Source of the DNA: Apostichopus japonicus
Taxonomy: Eukaryota; Echinodermata; Holothuroidea; Aspidochirotida; Stichopodidae
Reading direction: 5' to 3'
Assembly: GCF_037975245.1 (NCBI RefSeq)
Contig: NC_092581.1
Coordinates: forward strand, 16,677,303 to 16,741,302
DNA length: 64,000 bases
In this document: positions 11,653-22,532 of the stretch, piece by piece
Layout: every line of letters starts with the position of its first letter
Numbering within the stretch: position 1 is the first letter of the stretch
Notes under the pieces: generated by a model
Seen by the model: the letters and a program-made list of their open reading frames with translations, nothing else
Told to the model about the DNA's origin: nothing
Databases searched by the model: none
Made by a program: the position numbers and the translations under genes

Positions 11653-13387
11653 AGGGGCAGGGGTAGGGGGGTATTGTATGTGGTGACTCATCACCCATGG
11701 AACAGTCGTGAACCTAAAAAGCGAAATATGTGGTGATACATGCGCAGTATGTATATATCATGAGGGAATAACATTATCTGCACCTCTTGGTGGTAGGGGA
11801 GGACCAAACACAAGCTCTCTTTCGATACCTTGTGGACCATTATTCGCTACCTGTCCAATTGCTACTATAATGACATTAGGATAGCGTTTTTTTACCACTA
11901 ATGGAAACGAAATTGTCCTTTCATCTTCATTGATTGTTCTTCAATGAAAAGCGGCTGGACTACCTAGGTTAACAGACAGCTCCGCGCGAGAAACTACAAC
12001 ACGTTACTGTAGTTAGACTTATTTCGTCTCAAAGAAACATATTGATATTACTGTATAATTCAATTCAAAGGACAAATATAATTAAAATTAAATTAAATAA
12101 AATTACAATTTATAAAATAGAAATGTATTAATACTTAAAATCAGGCCCGGACTGATGAACCATACAGTCTACTAGACGGCGACCGCATAAAAAATTAAAC
12201 CTCTAAGTAGATATTAAACTATAACATTATCTTTATCAACAGTTCTGCTTAAGTCATACGTTAAACTTCCATGGAAGTCATTGACATCTTAAGTATACTG
12301 CTTTCGCTTAATTTTTTATATATTATTTTGATGAAAAACATGAAAAATTAAATATTACATTTCCCTCAATTGCAAGAGGACACGGCAGACGTTTCCCTTC
12401 GATGGTTTTGGCTGATCATCCGGGAGAAAGCAGTGATTCGTATTGTTGTGTACGGCGCCGTCTCGGTTGGCTTGTGATTCATTTAACCGCTGGATATTTA
12501 TCCAAGAAATTAAGAGAAGTTTAAGCGATCGTCCTACATACACGGTTATGAAGTGGCTTAACGTTAAAATCCCATCGTATCACGTTGAATTCTTCTCGGC
12601 AGCATTTAAACATAGAAGCAGATCTGACGAAAGGGGAAGGGAGTGGAGGGGGGGGGGGTCATGGGATATGTTATGATGAATATTGTTATCTACTTTTACT
12701 GAAATTTTCATAGAAAATGGCAGTACTGAAAAAATGATACGCCCAAGAATGTAGCATGAATTTGGAAAAACTTCAGAAAGGAGGGAGGGTGGGGGTGGGG
12801 GGGGGGGGGTTGACGTAATGTTCCAGGGCAATGTCTCTCTCGATTTCCCTTCATATAAGGCTGCCGACCTTTGAAATAAATTACTTAATGTTTTACGAAC
12901 CATATTCGATGTAACCCGCTCGGGCCGACATGCAATATGAAAATTGGGTAAACTTTTCAACTTTTATTCATTACTTAAAATCAAACTTGTCCAGCTAAGC
13001 TAAAGAAGTGCACTTTTGGTGGGATTCTAGCTTCAATGAGCTTCGACACACTGTTATTGATCAATACAAACTTAAAAAATGACCTTTACTTGTTGAAAAT
13101 ATAGAATGATGTCTTTGTGTGTGACTGTGAGACCCTGTGTGTTAGGTCTTTGTCAATATCCAGCCACTCAGTCTACAACATGAGGCTGAAGAAACTATGT
13201 TCCGCCAGTTTTCCAAACCGACAACTGTGTCTGGCGGAGTCTTAAGTGGTATCCTTCTTTGGAGAATGAACTCGTTCAGTGAACTGGAACAGAAGTTATA
13301 CAGCTAGCTAGGCTGGAAAACAAATTGTATAATGTTTGCAACGACAGAGGACCATGCAGTTCTCTAACATAGTTTTATCAAATACAG
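11653..13387. other. Non-coding sequence
   Basis: No recognised gene. It contains G runs at 12648-12658 and 12797-12809. The open frames at 12355-12960 on both strands have no domain signature; the longest (12580-12960, minus) owes a proline run to the second G tract. A frame at about 12,378-12,477 (plus) is rich in hydrophobic residues but lacks clear splice sites. Confidence 0.4.
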
Positions 13388-13506
13388 TGTGTAGAGAGCA
13401 CGATCCAAGCCCCTACCAATCAGAATGACATAGGCTGTAACCATGACAACTTGTGCACGCCGGACTATCATGCACAGTCGTCTGGAAGCACGTCTGCCCG
13501 TTTGTG
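13388..13506 (+). CDS. Candidate internal exon, unrecognised
   Basis: A 119-bp open stretch bounded by a plausible acceptor (pyrimidine-containing TTTTATCAAATACAG just upstream) and a donor (TTGTG then GTAATT). The frame reads CVESTIQAPTNQNDIGCNH, then DNLCTPDYHAQSSGSTSARL. The composition is protein-like (four Cys, polar). No family is recognised and no partner exon was found on the plus strand, so this may be chance. Confidence 0.15.
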
Positions 13507-13549
13507 GTAATTGCAAAACGGTATCCCGTGTTACTCTTATCCACGAGAT

Positions 13550-13690
13550 GGGGTCGGGTATATCAGGGTCGGGGTAAAATGGAGTGAGTGGTAAAGGGAA
13601 CGAGGGAATGGAGATATGGGTAAGGAGGTAAGGGTAAGAAGGTTGGGGTGGGTAGGGTAGAGGTGAGGAAGGGGCTGGTCACTCGGCTGG
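13550..13690 (+). other. Purine-rich G-run tract
   Basis: An almost pyrimidine-poor plus strand with repeated GGG, GGGTAAGG and GGTGGGTAGGG motifs over about 140 bp. It could form G-quadruplex or triplex structures. No gene. Confidence 0.4.
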
Positions 13691-16600
13691 AAGAGAAAGT
13701 TGTGGTGATATGGGCGGGGATAGGCCTTCTTACTCCATCATGTGTCGCCCTTCGGTATAGCGGGAAAATGAAACGTCACTTCTATGGAATCTGATAGTTT
13801 TATAACGATGTTACTCAACGGGACATAAATACGTGAGTCGTGACTATACGAATAAGTACAATCTTAATTATTATCTACCGGTGTTTAATGATATCCAAAC
13901 ATTTATGTATATATATATTTATATATAAATTCTACTCGTGCAATAAATGATATCATTTCCAATACAAAGGTAGGGTAATCATAGCCCAATCGATATCTCA
14001 ACCGTCCCATTCTGATTTTTATGAAAGATACCATAATTATGAGATTTCGGGGACTTTTAGATTAGTTTGGTTCGGTTTTTATTTATTACATGTTGAGAAA
14101 ATCTGCCCACGCAAACAACAAATGACTCAATGGGATATTCAAAACCGTTTTGTTTTTTCAAATGATGAAAGGTATTTCGTAGAATCGTTTTGAATTTAAT
14201 CACCTTCTAACCCGCAGCTGACGTCATTTGGCCTATAAGGTGCAGGTTGAATTCCTTGCTTAATGTATTAACCGACGTTTCCCTTTACCTTCTGGTTGTT
14301 CTGAACGATGAACCTTTCGACTGTTTATGCACAGGTTTCTCGGAATAAAGAAAAGAACAACAGGATGTGAAAAAAAAGAAACACGGTTTTTTATGGAAGA
14401 GAGACGCCGATATTAGAATAAAAGATAAGAAAAAAGAACAGAAACGGAAGAAGAAAGCAGAAAGAACTGAGAAGATAGAAAAGACAACAGAGGGATTAGG
14501 GAGTTGTATACCAAAGTGGTAACAGTGAGTAGTGGAATTGGATTGTATAGACAGTTGATATACAGCTGAAGGAGCCTAGCTTTTGGTGGTGATAGTACGT
14601 AGTGCTGCACATGAATGTTGCTAGGGACTCAGGCATGGATGACAAGTGCGTCCCTTAAATATCCGTGGTCCATGTATACCCAGTGACAATAGCTTGTTGC
14701 TGAGGGAAAAAAAATAAATAAATAAAAGACACCCTTTATATCAACATGTCAGTTACTGACTCATGTTCCAGTGCACTATTTTGTATATTTTTGGTTTAAT
14801 AACAGGAGCCCTATATAGTCAGTTTGTGCCGTTACGTATCATGGGTTTGAGACTAAATTATTTCCACGCAATCTACATCCATCCCTACACATGTTCGATA
14901 CCGTATAGTTGTTAACCACAATAGTAATTATAACAATGTAGAATATTGCCGTGTTCTCAAACTGCAAGAAGTTTACAAAGGGTGAAAAATAAGAAGTTAA
15001 TCGCAGTCGACTTAGTAAACTGTCGCAGTTCATATGATATTATCTTACAAGCATTCTAGTAACATCTATATCTTTGCTAAAACGAATATGGATCAACCTC
15101 AATGTTTGTATCCGCCGATCTATAAATGTTGAGTACAATGAAATGAAAGAAAAAGTAGCCCGCATTTCGTCCGCTGGATATACGCTAGGTGCCCTATAAC
15201 TAGCAAATGGACCCAACACCGGACGGCAGAATACTGACGAATTACCCCCCCCCCCACACACCCCCGCCACTCTTAAATATGAATATGATACCTGTGTGCC
15301 TTAACGACGCCTGCACTGGGCCGCTGGTGATAAACACAACTTCGGATAAATCCCCACATTATGCCCCTTTACATGTCTCGGCCGATAATTGTTTCGTATG
15401 GCAACATTTACATGGAATCCATAGGCTATGAGGACATGTTTCCGCATGTCGTAGACATTAGTGCATAAACACGCAGAGCACTATGTCATTCTAACCATGG
15501 AGCTATCTGTTTATAGCTCCATGTTCTAACTGTCGGTCAACGGACGCAAGTTCGTCATGCCAGTCGTTTTCACACAATGCAACACTCTAATCATTTCGAT
15601 ATATCTTTAGGTATGCATCGTTTAGCATGCAAGTAAAAACTCAAAGAGTCAATATGCAATGAAGCATTTCAACTTGCAGACATATCTACCAGTCTGTATG
15701 ACATTGATCAATCGATTCTAGCTGGATGGGAACTATAACTTACTTAACGAGTACTACTTACTGTAAGCGTCTATATTCATAATTACACTTATCATGGCTG
15801 GCGACGCCATAGATGTCTTTGGCATCGTTTAAAATACACTTTACAAATAGGAAGGGAAGAAAGGTTTCTTCTTTTCAGGCGAACTTTCCTGGCGGAGTGA
15901 CGCTATCAGTTTATCGCAAAGGAACATTTTGTTGCGAGGACACGAGGGATTCAAGCAAGAATGTTGGGGAGGGTCAGTGAAGGATGGGGTAGGGTAAGAG
16001 GAGGGACGGGCTTGGATTTTCAAGCTATCTTCGCTAGAGAATGGGGAGTGGGAACATGAACATTAAAAAAATGAAGGAGCGATCGACTAGGCGCAAAGCC
16101 TTTATCGGGTGGGGTCCAGGGGCCCGCCTTAGGACCCTTGATGGGGTTCAGGCACGAAGCCCCGTCGGGGTCCCAGGGGCGGACTCACATCTAGAAATCT
16201 TCAAGGTTCTGGTTGGTCCCTGAATTGATATGTCAGTCATAAACATATTTTAACAAAAGTCACATCTGACAAGAGATCAGACTTAAATCAAGAAAGACTT
16301 ATCTAGTTAACATCCGGGTATTTCTAAGGCCCTTTATCATGATTAGTATAATTGAAGCCAAAACCGGGAAGATTCTTAAACTTTGCACACACGAATACAT
16401 TCATCTTGTTATACAGTTGTTTACAACATGCACACATATAGTATCATATGTACATTAAAAAGCACCGTTGGGTATTTGGGCACATTTACTTTATCGGAAA
16501 CATTACAACCTATAAAGTAAAGGTACTTCAGGGCCGTAGGCTGGGTAGAATCTCTAGGGGCAGTTTAGGAACACCGAGAAACATTATATATAGTCGAAAT

Positions 16601-16847
16601 GTTACATAGCGATGCATTTGATGTGCTCATATACCACGGCCATTTTAAAGAATTTTTAGTGGGTGGGCCATTTCCCAAAAGGGACCATCATTACAATATC
16701 TAAGCGGAGCGCTACCATCGGTTGTCGCGTAGCGTAGCAAGAAATCCCCCAGCAAAATCCCAACAAAATCCTGCCAGATTGCCGGAAATGGCATCTTAAC
16801 ATTCTTAATTTTGAGATCTCATGTTTTAAAAATTTACACTTCGAAAA
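13691..16847. other. Non-coding sequence with a perfect hairpin and hAT-like fragments
   Basis: No gene recognised. A perfect inverted repeat lies at 15496-15523 and a C run at 15245-15255. At 16,095-16,200 short motifs such as CAGGGGCCCGCC and CCAGGGGCGGACTCA resemble hAT-type termini, but no complete element is seen. The frame 15207-15431 (plus) crosses the poly-C run and has no family match. Confidence 0.35.
15496..15523. repeat. Perfect hairpin, 11-bp stem and 6-base loop
   Basis: CATGGAGCTAT pairs exactly with ATAGCTCCATG across the loop CTGTTT. No terminator, tRNA or miRNA context is evident. The arms are too short for a metazoan pre-miRNA. Confidence 0.7.
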
Positions 16848-17405
16848 AAAAGAAGGTAAACTAGAAAAGTTTTATTCGGTGGAACCACTTTGTATAGATT
16901 AATATTACTTTACGTGACTTTTAAGCTCTGATTTATTCATTGTTTTACACAGGATATGGAAGATAGGCCTATACAGCACACTAAAGAATTCTCATGGTAG
17001 CCGTAGCCTGTATATGCTGAGGGAAGCCAAATGGGGACTATCGGATTTATGTTACCATTATTTGTTTTACATGCCAAAATGGGATCTACTGAGGGGGGGG
17101 GGGGGGCAAATGAGCTGAGTGAGTGTGCCGTGTAGGGGACTATGCCTCAGTTTTCTTAGTTAAATATTGGGGCACTGATGTAGGGGTTAACAATGTAACT
17201 GTTAGGCCTTCATAAAACATATAGACGTGATAAATATATTTATGAACCGTAGTTTCATATTAGACTGCTACACTGCAGACTGTTCACGCATGTTGAATCT
17301 TATGGGAGCTCTCTACGTTTATTGTTATTCTAAGAAAACTCGTGTAAACTACAAACAAAGGCACGTTCATCACCTTCGCGATCGTGCATACGTGATGAGC
17401 GGCAT
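16848..17405 (+). repeat. Dispersed duplication, copy B (empty site for the transposon)
   Basis: Paralogue of 6,008-6,780. At the position where copy A carries the 308-bp element, this copy reads straight through GTAGCCTGTATATGCTGAGG, giving a paralogous empty site. A run of 14 G at 17093-17106 lies where copy A has a shorter, interrupted G-rich stretch. About 105 bp near 17,200-17,305 is absent from copy A. The 121-codon open frame starting at 17227 overlaps this repeat and is not considered a gene. Confidence 0.75.
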
Positions 17406-17973
17406 TCTGGCTAAGTTCATGTATAGAATTATGTTCGAGGGGGGTCGTGATACACACCTGACGATAATCACACCGTCACAGTCTATACATGCATTGGGGC
17501 TGGGGTTGAGAGCGGATCAGTCGTTTGGTTTTTCATGCCCAGGTCCTTTCTTGTGTGACATTTTATTAAAAAGTACCCCGTGTTCTTTTTGAACGCCATT
17601 CCTACAATACGTGCCTAGGATCTTGAGGTTACTCACTATATCGACTTATGAAATCAGAAGAAATGATGTGACCATTTTGTCAAAACTAACTGAAATAGCG
17701 CACACTGTCCAGGCGTTCACATTAATGTAGGCCTATTTTCAGTTAGGAAGTAGAAATCGTAGGGGGTAGCTGCCCACCCCAGTCCCAACAGGCTACGGTC
17801 ATTGGCATCAGTTACCTTAATCACAAATACAATATTTTGTGAACATATGTACATAACTACTCAACTAGAACTCGAGGTAAAATGGGTAACATGTTTATAA
17901 CAACAACATGACTAGCAGCTTAGCACCCATGCTTAGCAGATAGCCTCAGCGGTTTATGGGCGTGGTTCCTCAT

Positions 17974-18284
17974 ATAATTTACGCTATAAATAAAATCCGT
18001 AATACTTATTTCAATCCAGTTGAATAGTTCTATTTTTCATCGGGGAGGGGGAGGAGGGGGGGGGTGAGCAGATGAGAATAAAATATTAAAATTGACTTAT
18101 CTCATTGCACAATGTTTGAGCTCCCTTTATGAGATACAAGCGTAATTATGAGCCTTATCGGCCTAGCGCCTACACGAGTCAGTCACTGTACCTGGAGGTG
18201 GGGGGATGGGACATTTAACATTGTGTCCCCACCCTACACAAAATGTGGATCCCCTGCCCCCCTCCCCCATGATTGTCGCCCCTG
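17974..18284 (-). repeat. Dispersed repeat with hAT-like CAGGGGCG end, inverted copy
   Basis: Reverse-complement partner of 11,352-11,652, with its CAGGGGCGACAATCATGGG end at 18284. The G-rich block at 18,040-18,064 corresponds to the C run of the other copy but is broken by A residues. The plus-strand frame 18148-18384 crosses the element's end and is treated as spurious. Confidence 0.7.
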
Positions 18285-19494
18285 CTTGAAGGAAGTTGTC
18301 TTCCAGTCAACAGTTTTTCTGTATTTACCGAGAAAGGCCCAAGTTGGTCATCGATTTGGGCCCGCATGTAAGCGTACTGGTTAATAGGAAAGAGCCCATT
18401 TAGACTTTCAATTCATTTTGCACATTATTATTAGCCCAAAGTACATTTTGCTCAATTACCATTAGGTATTAGTTGAACGTTGTATCTGTTGCGGTTTAAT
18501 GTATCGTGCTTTAACATATCTTGTGGTTTAAATTATGGCGAAGTCATAAAGTCACACAGAAGGCGGTAGAATCACATTAAGGTTATTGACTTCCAGGAAA
18601 TCTATCCTAGCACATTTGCCTATAATGACTATAACACATTCAGTGTATCGTGCTGGCGTTATCAATCATCGTGTCAGGACTGCTGAGGTTACCTCAACCT
18701 TCAACGACGAGCAATCCACAGGGTGACGTTAACTTCGACTCGGTTTTCAAGGGAAATTTACTCCAGCGTTGAAGTTGGTTAACAAATACGTCATTAAGGG
18801 CTCATGGGTGACGAATTTTATCGCCATTAGTCAGAATAACTTCTTGAGTAAGAAATAATCGGAGTGACCCGTCAGACATAGGGACGATTTTTCCCTTTGT
18901 GTTGTGGAAATGACACTCGGGTGTGTGAGAAAGATGAATCCATTAGTTAAAAAACAAATATTAATCATAATATTTATTAAAATGATATTAACAGATTTGA
19001 GATATTGGTTGAGGCTGGTTAAGGTACTTTGAACTGTAAAAGCGGAAACAGGACGCCGAGTAATATGGAAATACGACATAGGATATGTCGGGTGCGTGGT
19101 CTGAGAATGTCAGGGCTGAGTTCATTCCCAGTACTATATAGATCACACAATATCAAAAATAGATTACATGGAATACTATAATAAACTAAACGTCACACAA
19201 GAGTATAAGACTGGTATAGGCTGTTAAAGCAGCTAACTACTGGTCAATTGTTGTTGTCTGTTGTTGGTTTTATTACAAAGGGGTAACCGTCGACTAATCG
19301 CATTCCACGTCACCAACCAGTTCAAACGTACTTAATTAACTGTGCCGTAATGTTCTTTACGTTTCGATAAGCAATTCATCCCATCCAGAAGGTGCGGATA
19401 GCTGATAACACTTAGCCTTCGTTCCACCCCTTTGTAACACACTGGCCGCTATCCATCACAGATACGTAGTTCTTCGATTTCGATGCATGGTTGA
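18285..19494. other. Non-coding sequence, nothing recognised
   Basis: Moderately AT-rich. The open frame at 18831-19079 (minus) shows no domain, signal or splice-supported structure. Confidence 0.4.
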
Positions 19495-20128
19495 CAAGGG
19501 CGGCGGAACCGGGGGGGGGGCACAGGGGGCACGTGCCCCCACCTTTCCTCAGGTTAAAAATGTGCCCTTTTTCTACATAAAAATTGAGGTGTCTCAAGTT
19601 AGCAATTAGAGGCCAGAGAACCAGAATGAACACTCGGGAAGGGCCGTTTCCGGCCATCTGAGGGGTTTGTAAAACCAAAAAATTTCTTGTACGCTCCGCG
19701 CCGCTCCGCTCAGATAGTCGTGCATACAACTTTGCAAATCCTGGCGACGCCCCTGACTTTTAATGAATTTCTGTCGGTCAAACTCAAAGCTATTTCGAAT
19801 GGAAAAATTTGTTAAGATATTAACAAGAAATAAACTCTAATTCGGAAGATTCCTACATTAGCAACTAGCATGATTTCACCTCATTTTGTCTCAAAAGAAA
19901 ACTTGTTCCCCAATTTGCACATTGGATATTGCAGTGCTAGTATGCATATTTTCCTTGAAGGGGGGGGGGGGGGGCTTGATGGAGTGATGTGTATACGCAA
20001 ATAAGATAATACAATAAGAGTTATAAAGGGTACTAAATATAAGGCTGCATCAGTCCAATCGAATTTCTGCAAAGTGCCCTTTGATGTCGGTGCCCCCCCC
20101 CAGATTAAAAGTGCTTCCGCCGCCCTTG
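19495..20128 (+). mobile_element. hAT-type non-autonomous transposon with perfect 8-bp target duplication
   Basis: A 634-bp element with 14-bp terminal inverted repeats CAAGGGCGGCGGAA at both ends. It is flanked by ATGGTTGA at 19487-19494 and again at 20129-20136. An 8-bp duplication with CA(A/G)GGG-type ends is the hAT hallmark. It has no transposase. The subterminal GTGCCC-rich blocks match the copy at 20,358-20,832 closely, but the interiors differ. It carries G runs at 19511-19520 and 19960-19974. A second hAT-like end (CCTGGCGACGCCCCTG) lies inside at about 19,740-19,755, hinting at a composite. Confidence 0.88.
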
Positions 20129-20357
20129 ATGGTTGAGAATTTAGAGCTGGCAGGTTCATTCAATATTTGGTGCGTACCAGGCCACATGGAGTCAGCCTAC
20201 ATTTTTTATGTCACTTCTAACCAACGTGTTTGTTCCAAGCACACATATCAACAAACTACTACCTCATAAGCGCTGGTAGCATTCGTCACTCCCGCTAACC
20301 ACTTCGGTTCCGGTGAATGTTGATGAGCGAGCAGATGGAAGGGTGGGGGTTCAGTAT

Positions 20358-20832
20358 CAAGGGCGGCGGAACCGGGGGGGCACAGGGGGCACGTGCCCCC
20401 CCACTTTTCCTCAGGTTAAAAATGTGCCCTTTTTCTACATAAATATTTCGAAATAAAAAAAGAGTTTACAAAGCGAAACCCACGTCGAATGAAATATTTC
20501 GGGAAGTTTTAAATGTTTACTACCACAGGCGTAGGAGCCCGATTTGATTTGGGGGGGGGGGGGAGGGGCTGTAACGACTTGCCCGAAAAATATTACCAAA
20601 ATTTTTCGCGCGCTACGCGCGCGTTCAACATGTTAATGTGCATAGGCATGCGTTGGTTATTACATCGCATGCCAATAACATACAATCATTTGCCGTGTTA
20701 TACCCCTTCCAAATTGGTTATTATTGTGGGAAAGGGTACTAAATATCAGGCTGCATCAGTCCAATCGAATTTCTGCAAAGTGCCCTTCGACGTTGGTGCC
20801 CCCCCAGATTAAAAGTGCTTCCGCCGCCCTTG
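20358..20832 (+). mobile_element. hAT-type non-autonomous transposon, second copy
   Basis: A 475-bp element with the same CAAGGGCGGCGGAA inverted ends as 19,495-20,128. Both subterminal regions match: GGCACAGGGGGCACGTGCCC at the left, and GGCTGCATCAGTCCAATCG then AGATTAAAAGTGCTTCC at the right. No target duplication is visible (TTCAGTAT left, CGCCCAAC right). It may have lost its flanks or arisen by recombination with the neighbour 230 bp away. The interior has the palindrome GCGCGCTACGCGCGC near 20,610 and a G run at 20551-20563. Confidence 0.85.
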
Positions 20833-22074
20833 CGCCCAACCAATCGTTTTTCTCGTCTTCCCATCTTCCCTCTTTGAAAAGTTTACAATGTCATCGATAA
20901 GCATGCCAAACGTTTGAAGAAACGGAAAATAAATCGCATATATATTAGCTAGGAGACATTAGAAAATGCGCGACCTTTATTGCACAATGCGTCCGTTATT
21001 TCAGAATGTCGTAATTGTTTTTCTAATTCCGTCGATTATTTCAAAATGTCACAACCTTTATTTCAAAATGCATAAGGTATTCCAAGTTTTGTCGGTTACG
21101 GTCATTAAAACAACATTATCATCGTGGGACATACCAGCCGCAAATTTTCGTTTAAATTAATGGAAAATATACAGTGGTAGAATATATATTATGCGGTGAT
21201 ATGAGTCATAGCATTTTCAAGATACCTTTTACATAGAAATGATGGTTTAACATTTCTCGGTAACTTCCTTTTTGTATCTTCATTAACTTACCCGCATCAT
21301 GCCACCCCTCGTCAGTGTAAACATTCGTTACTTTACTGCCTGTCATCATAGGTTCACCTGGAATGCTGACGTAGCAAACAAAGCATTTATGTAAAGTGAC
21401 TCGTCTACGATGAAAACAGCTTATGGAGGCGATAAGAATGATACCAAGCCCAATCATACTATGTTTTGTTTGCTGCACTTTTACGACTTCCCGGAAATCC
21501 ATACTTCAGTTGTCACTGAGCACGTTCAGTTGTGCTATTCTTAAAGAATTCACAGGCCATGTTATTGTGGGGGAATTGGTAACACGTTCGACAATCTGCA
21601 CCCCCGAACATGGATTACATAGCCTACACATATGGTATGAACATCGAATTGAGACCACTTTCTACGGGTGTTAGAGAATAAGATTTGAACGTTTTTTCCG
21701 GCGACTGTACAGTTTTATTGAGAGACCAAATGATTTAACAATTCACGATTAATCCCTAGACTTTTGTTTGTCAATGACATGTTCCGAAGTGGAAAATAGG
21801 AATTCTGTTCTCCACAGAGTAATCATGATAGTGCCATATCCGGGGTTACTACAGATGATGTAAATAAGAAATAGCTCACCGATGGTTGGGCTTGGACCAG
21901 TGAATTTGGACTCTCTTTATGGGCCCATTTCTGCCATATTGCTCCTAGCCATTACACTATCAGTGGGTCTTACGTACTGGGGGGCTATTGGATGTTGTCG
22001 CATCATTGATCGATTCATATGCAGGCACATTCAGGGTGCTATGGACTATCTGCAGTGATTCATTGTAGTGAAGA
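20833..22074. other. Non-coding sequence before the 25-bp array
   Basis: No gene recognised. Overlapping frames on both strands at 21206-21674 share no domain signature and have no clear splice boundaries. Confidence 0.4.
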
Positions 22075-22478
22075 TTAATGCAGTATATTATGAGTGGGGT
22101 TACTTCAGGGTGTTATGTGTGGTTACTTAGGGTGTTATGTGTGGGGTTACTACAGGGTGTTATGAGTGGGGTTATTTCAGGGTGTTATGTGTGGGGTTAC
22201 TTCTGGGTGTTTGTGTGAGGTTACTCTAGGGTGTTATGAGTGGGGTTACTTCAGGCTGTTATGTGTGGGGTTACTACAGGGTGTTTGTGTGAGGTTACTT
22301 TAGGGTGTTATGAGTGGGGTTACTTCAGGCTGTTATGTGTGGGGTTACTACAGGGTGTTATGTGTGCGGTTACTTCAGGGAGTTATGTGTGTGGTTACTT
22401 CAGGGTGTTATGTATGTGGTTACTTGACAGTGTCATGAGCGGGGTTACTTAACGGTGTTATGAGTGGGGTTACTTAGT
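22075..22478 (+). repeat. 25-bp minisatellite, left part
   Basis: Diverged tandem copies of a 25-bp unit built on GTTATGAGTGGGGTTACTTC plus AGGGT. This left part is more variable (GTGTGGGG, GTGTGAGG, CTACAGG variants) than the part right of the LINE. A 70-codon frame over it is an artefact of the array. Confidence 0.9.
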
Positions 22479-22532
22479 TTAGTTTAGTAGAAAAAAGGAT
22501 CAGGAGGGACACTTAAGTCCCCATCAAGGACC

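Noticed and set aside
12580-12960. 126-codon minus-strand frame
   Set aside because: It contains proline runs from a poly-G tract and has no recognised family or splice sites.
17227-17592. 121-codon plus-strand frame
   Set aside because: It overlaps the dispersed repeat B, whose paralogue A does not preserve the frame. No domain.
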